Assembly: GCA_946886255.1 (NCBI GenBank) | Contig: CAMPIG010000216.1 | Span: 1-7,891, forward strand | Direction: 5' to 3' | DNA length: 7,891 nt | DNA from: an uncultured Cellvibrio sp. | GTDB taxonomy: Bacteria > Pseudomonadota > Gammaproteobacteria > Pseudomonadales > Cellvibrionaceae | Shown here: piece by piece, positions 1 through 4,980 of the stretch | Layout of the letters: every line of letters begins with the position of its first letter | Position numbering within the stretch: the first letter of the stretch is position 1 | The notes under the pieces: generated by a model | Databases searched by the model: none | Told to the model about the DNA's origin: nothing | The model's input: only the letters and a program-made list of their open reading frames with translations | Made by a program: the position numbers and the translations under genes

Positions 1-2403
1 ATAGAATGCGGCGAGATTGAATAAGCCACCTTCAGAAAAATACCACTCATAAGAAAGATCGACGTTGGTGGTGCGCTGCGGATCTAGCATGGGGTTACCA
101 TTCTGGTCGGCGCGATCCACTTTGAATATGCCTGTCGCGCTGTCAAAGAGACGCCAGACTTTTAGGCCGCGACCAAGATTACCCAGATCATGCATGGTCA
201 TCATTTTGTTATAGGCAAAACGAACAACATGATCTTCAGCAAGATCAACTGCCAGGTTGACCGAGGGCAGCCAGTCATCATAATCGTTAGGTGTGGTGTA
301 GGTACCCAGGTCTAACTGGTCCCAACCCGAACCCATTAAATAATCCGTTCCTTGATAGTTGTAGGTAGTCACACCCTCTTCTTTATCGCCGACCTCGTGT
401 GAGATGGTTTCCAATTCTGTTTTGATGTAGCGAAGCCCGATGTTACCGGAATAACTTTTACCGAAAACATCGCCTTCCAGGTTGAATTGGGCATAGAAAG
501 TCTGCGTCTGTTCTTCAACTTTGTAAGACTGGCCGGGATCAGCGTAATCAAAATTATTGGGGAAAATCGTGTCGGTGAATGCACGACCATCTATTTTTTC
601 AGGATCGAGGAAATATATAGGGCCTATACCCGAAACACCGGGGAAATGATCTTCACGTACTACAGCGCTGTTTAATAGCCGGTCAGAAAATTTGATGTTG
701 AAGTACGATGTCTCACCCGTAACCGGTGCGTTTCCATCAGCATCTTTCCACCGGAAACCGTAGGGCGTTCCGTTCTGGTTTTCCAGCGTAGCAATGTTGT
801 ACCAATCTTGAAAATCTGCTTCCCGTTTCCCCACACGAAGGCCAGCGTCGACCGATTTCAGGATGCCAGCGTTAACGTCATAAGAGACATCAAAGCGCAG
901 CACATCCAGCGTAGCCTCACCCGTCTGGCCAGACAGATGGTTGGATACCAGTCCATATTGAGAGATATCGGAACCCAGGTCGCTCGGCAGCGTAAACTGC
1001 AAACCCTTGCCTGTGTATTTAACGCGACCGACGACGGCGTTGCCAATAGGATTGCCATCCGCATCAATCGCAGGATTACCTTGCGAATCCAACGCCGGTG
1101 AGCCGGCATATCCGCCAAGGTTAATTAATTCTTCACTGCCATCCGGATACGTGGAATAAGCATTCTGCTGACTGCCATCGCTGATATAGGCGTCCATCGC
1201 AAATGAGGTAGAAATATTTTCAGCCTTGCCATGAACATAACGCACGGAACCGGTGAGCGGACCACCATTATCAAAGGCTAACTCGAGATTCGTATTTAAG
1301 GAGGTACGATCATCCAAACGTTCATTGGAATGAGGAAGAACGCGTTTAGTATTCAGTTGCCATTCCTGTACCGAATAGAAATCGCCGTAAGAAGCATCCT
1401 CGGGCGCTTCACGCAGTTCGCCAAAAACCGGGTTGGCCCAATTCCAGTTCCAGGCGCCTTCTAAAACGAGAGAGCGCTGGCGCCGGCTTTGTTCCATGTC
1501 GGTATAAAACGCATCAGCGGTCAGAGTCAGCGCATCAGTAACGTCGACCTGTATCGATGAGTTGATCGCAAGGCGTTTACGTTGGTTGATACGTTGAGCG
1601 GCCAGAAAGCCCTCGCTCTGGAGAAAATTATCGACCTGGCCATTGTTGTTGACATCGTCACCATAGCTCGGTAGCCCTGACGTTTCATCAGGCATGCCAT
1701 ACCAGAGCGCACCCTCATCCCCGTTTGAACCCGCGTAATCATCGCCTAGCGTTAAATCCGAATAGGCAAGGTTAAATGCGGCACCCCAGTTTTCTGCTTT
1801 GAACCCTGCGAATCCCTGAATACCGTAATCATCGGTTTTTGTGCGGGAACCCGTGCCGGTATTAATCTGACCGGTAAGCGTTAAACCATCATTCAAGTTG
1901 AAAGGGCGATGGGTTTGTAAATCAATGGTACCCGTCAAACCACCGGTCAACGTAGAGGCGGTTGTACTTTTCATCACTTCAACAGCAGAAACCATCGTTG
2001 AAGGAACGTCCGTTAAATCCGGCTGTACGCCGGTGATATTGCCGGCTGAAAGAAATTGCTCTCCATTAAATAACAGGGCTACGTTACTTGATCCACGAAT
2101 ACTCACGCGGGAACCTTCGCCAGCAGACCGCTGAATCTGCACACCGGTAACACGCTGCAATGAATCCACGATAGTGGTATCAGGTAATTTTCCGATGTCT
2201 TCAGCAGTGATCACGTCAACCACTGAAGGCGCATTGCGCTTAACGTCGATCGATCGCTCGATCGACGCTCTCATCCCCGTGACAATGATTTCCTCAATCT
2301 GGGTTTGCGCCGTCGCCGGCAAGATAGTTGTTAATCCGCAGGTGGCGATACAGGAAGACAGAATGCTTTTTTTAAAGCCTGCAGTGCGGGCTGATCTAGT
2401 CAT
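1..2403 (-). CDS. TonB-dependent outer-membrane receptor, Caulobacter type (3' end outside window)
   Basis: Outer-membrane active-transport receptor, probably for oligosaccharides. The frame is open from ATG at 2403 to the left edge: 801 codons, no stop; the terminal part of the barrel is missing. The start is fixed by GGAG (2411-2414), 7 nt upstream, and an in-frame TAG further upstream. Residues 1-32 are a signal peptide (cleavage ATA|QTQ). A TonB-box-like segment IEEIIVTG is at 36-43. The plug follows (about 57-165), with typical ITAEDIGKLPDT and SLQRVTGVQI motifs, then SIRG. The remainder is barrel, including a DDWLPSVNLAVDL strand pair and YEWYFSEGGLFNLAAFY at the edge, characteristic of this subfamily (TIGR01782-like). 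Family members often sit in carbohydrate-utilisation loci; with a mannanase and a xylan esterase nearby, hemicellulose oligosaccharides are the inferred cargo. Substrate cannot be read from the sequence. Two LacI-type operator candidates lie upstream. Confidence 0.95.
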   Translation of the reverse strand, partial: MTRSARTAGFKKSILSSCIATCGLTTILPATAQTQIEEIIVTGMRASIERSIDVKRNAPSVVDVITAEDIGKLPDTTIVDSLQRVTGVQIQRSAGEGSRVSIRGSSNVALLFNGEQFLSAGNITGVQPDLTDVPSTMVSAVEVMKSTTASTLTGGLTGTIDLQTHRPFNLNDGLTLTGQINTGTGSRTKTDDYGIQGFAGFKAENWGAAFNLAYSDLTLGDDYAGSNGDEGALWYGMPDETSGLPSYGDDVNNNGQVDNFLQSEGFLAAQRINQRKRLAINSSIQVDVTDALTLTADAFYTDMEQSRRQRSLVLEGAWNWNWANPVFGELREAPEDASYGDFYSVQEWQLNTKRVLPHSNERLDDRTSLNTNLELAFDNGGPLTGSVRYVHGKAENISTSFAMDAYISDGSQQNAYSTYPDGSEELINLGGYAGSPALDSQGNPAIDADGNPIGNAVVGRVKYTGKGLQFTLPSDLGSDISQYGLVSNHLSGQTGEATLDVLRFDVSYDVNAGILKSVDAGLRVGKREADFQDWYNIATLENQNGTPYGFRWKDADGNAPVTGETSYFNIKFSDRLLNSAVVREDHFPGVSGIGPIYFLDPEKIDGRAFTDTIFPNNFDYADPGQSYKVEEQTQTFYAQFNLEGDVFGKSYSGNIGLRYIKTELETISHEVGDKEEGVTTYNYQGTDYLMGSGWDQLDLGTYTTPNDYDDWLPSVNLAVDLAEDHVVRFAYNKMMTMHDLGNLGRGLKVWRLFDSATGIFKVDRADQNGNPMLDPQRTTNVDLSYEWYFSEGGLFNLAAFY
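2244..2267 (-). repeat. Perfect 10-bp hairpin with GNRA-type loop inside the receptor coding sequence
   Basis: CGTCGATCGA is followed after four bases by its exact complement TCGATCGACG. In the minus-strand mRNA the four-base loop reads GCGA, a GNRA tetraloop. It overlaps codons 46-54 of the receptor, just after the TonB box (ASIERSIDV), about 135 nt into the reading frame. The repeated ATCGA units come from ASI/RSI codon choice, so this could be chance. A 10-bp stem this early in a coding region would be a stable mRNA structure. Confidence 0.55.
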
Positions 2404-2464
2404 TGGCTTACTCCGTTTATATTTATCATTCGGGTTGCCCTGGGTGGGCGTTTTCTAAAGCGTC

Positions 2465-2478
2465 TGAAACCGGTTTCA
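2465..2478. promoter_or_regulatory. LacI-family operator candidate, proximal to receptor gene
   Basis: TGAAACCGGTTTCA is a perfect 14-bp palindrome with a central CG, the architecture of LacI/GalR-family operators; the sequence matches the type described for AscG-like regulators. It sits 62-75 bp upstream of the receptor start codon and directly downstream (in the direction of transcription) of the AT-rich block. A bound repressor would therefore lie near the transcription start. Which regulator binds is unknown; no LacI-type gene is in the window. Confidence 0.7.
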
Positions 2479-2483
2479 TCGAC

Positions 2484-2520
2484 ACTATAATATATATTTT
2501 ATAAATAGTATAAATTAGTT
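2484..2520 (-). promoter_or_regulatory. AT-rich promoter-like block for the receptor
   Basis: This stretch is almost pure A/T and, on the minus strand, offers several near-consensus -10 boxes (TATTAT and TATAGT, each 5 of 6). No good -35 box can be placed at 16-18 bp, so the exact promoter is uncertain. Its position just before the proximal operator makes it the best place for receptor transcription to begin. Confidence 0.35.
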
Positions 2521-2668
2521 ATTTTTGTTTGATTCGGTAGATATACCCGCAGTATTGACCTACAGTATTGGCTTCAGAAATTTGTTATCTGCTTGATATC
2601 AATGGATTTTTTCGATATCGGCCGCGACAACAACCGCCCCCCTCACAAAGAAATTGATAGACGGGAAA

Positions 2669-2682
2669 TGTAATCGTTTACA
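2669..2682. promoter_or_regulatory. LacI-family operator candidate, distal to receptor gene
   Basis: TGTAATCGTTTACA is a 14-bp palindrome with one mismatched pair, close to the general LacI-family form TGTAAACGTTTACA. It lies 204 bp from the proximal site, a distance compatible with looping between two bound repressors. The esterase gene has a similar distal site at 7640-7653. Confidence 0.55.
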
Positions 2683-2872
2683 TAACTTTACCACCCGGGG
2701 AATGACCACCGCCGTTAAGGTTAGAGTCGGGTGATTACTGCCGTTTTTTCTGGCATCTGGACGAGATGTTTCATGTAAGTGTTAATACCGGGAAACAACA
2801 CGCTCATACCTCAATTATTATTCAGCAGAGCGATTCGGAACGGGGCTCATGAGATAAGCCAGTCCATAAAAC

Positions 2873-2904
2873 TGTCGACCAGCCCCAAAAGAAATCAGTC
2901 GACA
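2873..2904. repeat. Inverted repeat TGTCGAC/GTCGACA
   Basis: A 7-bp perfect inverted repeat with an 18-nt spacer in the region after the mannanase gene. It does not end in a T-tract, so a terminator role is not supported on its own. Each arm contains the palindrome GTCGAC, so both arms can also pair with copies of themselves. Function unknown. Confidence 0.35.
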
Positions 2905-2915
2905 ATTTCCCCAAT

Positions 2916-2974
2916 ATCCGGGACGACTTCTGAACTAAACCCGCTGTTGGGAATAGCCGAAAGTCATCCCGGAT
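2916..2974 (-). terminator. Stem-loop downstream of the mannanase gene, possible terminator
   Basis: ATCCGGGACGACTT (2916-2929) and AAGTCATCCCGGAT (2961-2974) form a 14-bp inverted repeat with one mismatch; in minus-strand RNA the mismatch is a G-U wobble, so all 14 pairs can form around a 31-nt loop. It starts 27 bp after the mannanase stop. No U-tract follows, so it could act as a weak or Rho-assisted terminator, or as a 3' stabilising stem. Confidence 0.45.
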
Positions 2975-3001
2975 CTCTCACATTGGCATCATGAGTTCGA
3001 A

Positions 3002-4198
3002 CTATTGAGACGAGCACGTGCTTCTTGATACACAGCTTCTATCGTTTTCCCAACCCCAGCCACTCGAAGTATTGGTGCAGATCGGAAAGATGCTCCCATA
3101 CCAGTTACATGTTGTAGAACCTGATGCACTGTTCACTTGGCAAGACTGGTTATTTTCCCAGCCCCAGCCGTCGCCATCGGGATCAGATGCAGCGCTGGAA
3201 CATGTTGGGTAGCTGCCGCTTGAACCACCGAATACAGAAGCATCACGTGAAGTAGCACGAATACCGTTAGCACCGTTGACGACATCGTTACCCCAAGGCG
3301 TTAAGGAAGTACCATTCCAGTTTCTGCTCATGTCCAGTTGATCAAGGGTTCCTGTGGTGTTGCCTTTCCAGGACCAAGCCAGATAGCCAATGCCTTTTTC
3401 CTGAGAGATGCGCATCAAATCCCGGTAAGGCAAGTTGCCGCATGGCGGATGATTATTACCAAATTCACCAATAATAATCGGCAAGTTGGCGTTTTTCATC
3501 GCCTGAAGTTGCGACTCAATTTTAGACACGCTGGTCCAGTCGCAATACATGTGAACGCTGTACAGCAGGTTGTTGCGTGGATCGTGATTTATCAACTCCC
3601 GACCAAAGGCCAGCAAGCTTGACTGCAAATCCTGTCCGTAAGCTGCTCCATCGATCACCAGAGTTGATCGAATGCCAGAGTTGCGAATAATCGTAATCGC
3701 ACGCTTATAAGCGTCACGCCAGACGGTAACTTCAGGGCCGCCCGGGTTGGCCATATACCAATCACTCCATTCGTTGGCGATGTTAATCAAGATATATCGC
3801 TCAACATCGGCCTGCCGGAAATAACTGGCGCGATCCGCCCACCACTGGGCCATTTGAGCCAGGCGGTTGGGATCATTGCTGCCAGTGGCAGTATGCAACT
3901 CGACCATCGGAATCATGTTATTTTCGATCGTTCTTCTGATGGCGTTTTGCAGGACCGCATCAGAACCTTCGATGCTCCACACGATGCGAACGGTATTCGC
4001 ATTGGTTACGCTTTTCATTGCACCAATGTTGTTGTAAACATCGTTATTGAACCAAATCAGCGGGATATTCATCCCACGAATAACAAAGTTATTACCGTTT
4101 GCATCGCGCAGAGATGAACCGTTTACCGTGAAGGTTTGCGCGTAAGCTGTTTGAAAAAATAAAAAACTGAGCACGAAAGTAAGAATTAACCGTTTCAT
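3002..4198 (-). CDS. Secreted GH5 endo-beta-mannanase with two C-terminal CBM10-type modules
   Basis: Predicted secreted glycoside hydrolase of family 5, 398 residues. Residues 1-20 are a signal peptide (cleavage AYA|QTF). The catalytic barrel spans about 22-317: R71 in NTVRIV, the acid/base Glu143 in NIANEW, HMY at 216-218, the nucleophile Glu245 in IIIGEFG, and LAWSWKGN at 273-280. The overall pattern (FVIRGMN start, [26 protein letters not shown] end) resembles bacterial GH5 subfamily 8 beta-mannanases, which cut internal beta-1,4-mannosidic bonds; an endoglucanase is the main alternative. A short linker leads to a CBM10-like module with a DPDGDG insertion (about 328-354; C333, C353) and a canonical CBM10 (about 364-395; C364, C374, C389, C395; W366, Y367, W381, W383), expected to bind crystalline cellulose. 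The ribosome site is weak (AAAGAGAA, 9 nt before ATG). No LacI-type operator precedes it, unlike its two large neighbours. Confidence 0.9.
   Translation of the reverse strand: MKRLILTFVLSFLFFQTAYAQTFTVNGSSLRDANGNNFVIRGMNIPLIWFNNDVYNNIGAMKSVTNANTVRIVWSIEGSDAVLQNAIRRTIENNMIPMVELHTATGSNDPNRLAQMAQWWADRASYFRQADVERYILINIANEWSDWYMANPGGPEVTVWRDAYKRAITIIRNSGIRSTLVIDGAAYGQDLQSSLLAFGRELINHDPRNNLLYSVHMYCDWTSVSKIESQLQAMKNANLPIIIGEFGNNHPPCGNLPYRDLMRISQEKGIGYLAWSWKGNTTGTLDQLDMSRNWNGTSLTPWGNDVVNGANGIRATSRDASVFGGSSGSYPTCSSAASDPDGDGWGWENNQSCQVNSASGSTTCNWYGSIFPICTNTSSGWGWENDRSCVSRSTCSSQ
3045..3169 (-). repeat. Direct repeat encoding the GWGWEN core of the two CBM10 modules
   Basis: Positions 3045-3061 and 3153-3169 match at 16 of 17 bases, 108 bp apart. 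They encode the WGWEN core of the two binding modules of the mannanase. This indicates that the tandem modules arose by duplication or recombination. Confidence 0.7.
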
Positions 4199-4231
4199 TA
4201 TTGCTTATTCTCTTTAAGGTTGTTGAAAGAC

Positions 4232-4256
4232 GGAAATTTGAAAACACAGAATTTCC
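4232..4256 (-). repeat. Inverted repeat in the mannanase 5' leader
   Basis: GGAAATT and AATTTCC form a perfect 7-bp inverted repeat with an 11-nt spacer, 34-58 bp before the mannanase ATG and downstream of the promoter candidate. It could be a leader hairpin or a binding site for a dimeric regulator; the sequence does not decide. Confidence 0.4.
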
Positions 4257-4292
4257 ACTACCAATTTGCTTCGAGCAGCGATATGACGCCAG

Positions 4293-4321
4293 AAAATATC
4301 GTGCACGCCGCGTGTAGCCAA
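4293..4321 (-). promoter_or_regulatory. Sigma-70-type promoter candidate for the mannanase
   Basis: On the minus strand TTGGCT (4321-4316) and TATTTT (4298-4293) are separated by 17 bp, a plausible -35/-10 pair that would give a leader of about 90 nt. The spacer contains CACGC-C-GCGTG (4304-4314), a short perfect palindrome that could bind a regulator. The -10 match is only moderate. Confidence 0.35.
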
Positions 4322-4558
4322 TTCATTCATCCACTCACACTGGAATGTAATAGGCCACAAGTGAATCAAATACATCATGTGCTGATAATTTGAACGAAAT
4401 GCACCTCGCTGTGAAATAAAATAGGCGTCGTTGACGTCGTGAAATTAAGCCTGAGACTCTATAAAGGGTCCTCACGAAGATGCCGCTTCCCTTGACACTG
4501 TGAAAATTATTTATCGATGTGTGCGTATACGTCCATCTTGTAAAAAAATTTAATCAGT

Positions 4559-4858
4559 TCAATCGTGTTGCATGGGGCGGTCTTGAGTATCACTCCAGTC
4601 GTTATTATCGAGATCATTTTCTTCAGCACTCTGCATGTCTGCTTCTTCCTGATCGGCTTCATACATCGGATTGCCACCGTTCTCTTCAATACATGCGTTG
4701 TAGGCTTTGTTGTATTCAACCGCTGTATTTTGTTCGGCGTGCCGCGCGCACATCTCTTCAACGGAATAAGCATCGCTTTGATAAATATCGACTTGTGCAA
4801 CACAAAACACCGGTAAAATTGCACAGCAAAATGCAGTGCAGCTGAACCAGATTTTCAT
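4559..4858 (-). CDS. Small secreted acidic protein of unknown function
   Basis: 99 residues; not a family I recognise. The chosen start (ATG at 4858) has GGGAG 8 nt upstream and opens directly with a signal peptide (MKIWF, then a hydrophobic core rich in Cys, likely cleavage CVA|QVD after residue 21). A longer in-frame start at 4915 would place a charged, non-signal stretch in front and lies inside a hairpin, so it is rejected. The mature part has two cysteines, C36 and C56, separated by 19 residues in a helix-like segment, which could form one disulfide, followed by a strongly acidic, probably disordered tail (about residues 63-99) ending in His-Asp. There are roughly 20 acidic against 3 basic residues after cleavage. 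It is not a lipoprotein by the lipobox rule (PVFC). It lies between esterase and mannanase on the same strand, suggesting but not proving a shared role. Confidence 0.7.
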   Translation of the reverse strand: MKIWFSCTAFCCAILPVFCVAQVDIYQSDAYSVEEMCARHAEQNTAVEYNKAYNACIEENGGNPMYEADQEEADMQSAEENDLDNNDWSDTQDRPMQHD

Positions 4859-4896
4859 CTTGGCTACTCCCAGATACAGATTAAAAGGAAAGTCCC

Positions 4897-4927
4897 GGCG
4901 GCCCTTTGCATGCACATGGGGACCGCC
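4897..4927. terminator. GC-rich hairpin before the small gene
   Basis: GGCGGCCC (4897-4904) pairs with GGG-A-CCGCC (4919-4927) with a single bulged A. On the plus strand it is followed by five T (4928-4932); on the minus strand the following bases are GGGACTTTCCTTTT, a poorer tail. It lies between the esterase stop and the small-gene ribosome site, so in the minus-strand transcript it would precede the small gene as a leader hairpin or second terminator. Confidence 0.4.
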
Positions 4928-4933
4928 TTTTTC

Positions 4934-4971
4934 AAAAAAGAATCAGGTGCGACCCGTGGGGCCGCACGGGT
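4934..4971 (-). terminator. Intrinsic-type terminator after the esterase gene
   Basis: ACCCGTG (4952-4958) and CACGGGT (4965-4971) form a 7-bp GC-rich stem with a 6-nt loop starting 9 bp after the esterase stop. In the minus-strand transcript a run of six U (4939-4934) follows after a 12-nt gap. The gap is longer than in a textbook terminator, so it may be leaky and allow some read-through to the small gene. Confidence 0.5.
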
Positions 4972-4980
4972 TATCTGAAT

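Larger units (their letters stand above)
2404..3001. other. Non-coding region between mannanase and receptor genes
   Basis: About 600 bp with no credible gene on either strand; the open frames here lack a ribosome site and recognisable protein features. From right to left it holds inverted repeats just after the mannanase stop (2916-2974 and 2873-2904), a stretch of no recognised content (about 2690-2870), a distal LacI-type operator (2669-2682), two short palindromes (TTGATATCAA at 2593-2602 and CGATATCG at 2613-2620), a very AT-rich promoter-like block (about 2484-2520), a proximal operator (2465-2478) and the receptor ribosome site. Confidence 0.8.
4199..4558. other. Non-coding region between the small gene and the mannanase
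   Basis: About 360 bp with no supportable gene. It contains a promoter candidate (4293-4321) and an inverted repeat (4232-4256) before the mannanase. Just after the small-gene stop the minus strand has a run of seven T (4544-4550 region) but no clear stem before it, so no intrinsic terminator can be called there. Nothing else recognised. Confidence 0.75.

Noticed and set aside
2593..2620. Palindromes TTGATATCAA and CGATATCG between the receptor operators
   Set aside because: Short AT-rich palindromes are expected by chance; they match no operator type I can name and lack a partner upstream of the esterase.
4507..4845. Open frames on both strands overlapping the small secreted gene
   Set aside because: They lack ribosome sites and signal or domain features; the 4559-4858 frame has both a good ribosome site and a signal peptide.
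4859..4915. Upstream in-frame ATG that would extend the small protein by 19 residues
   Set aside because: The extension is charged, removes the signal peptide from the N-terminus, overlaps a hairpin, and the ribosome site lies before the internal ATG.
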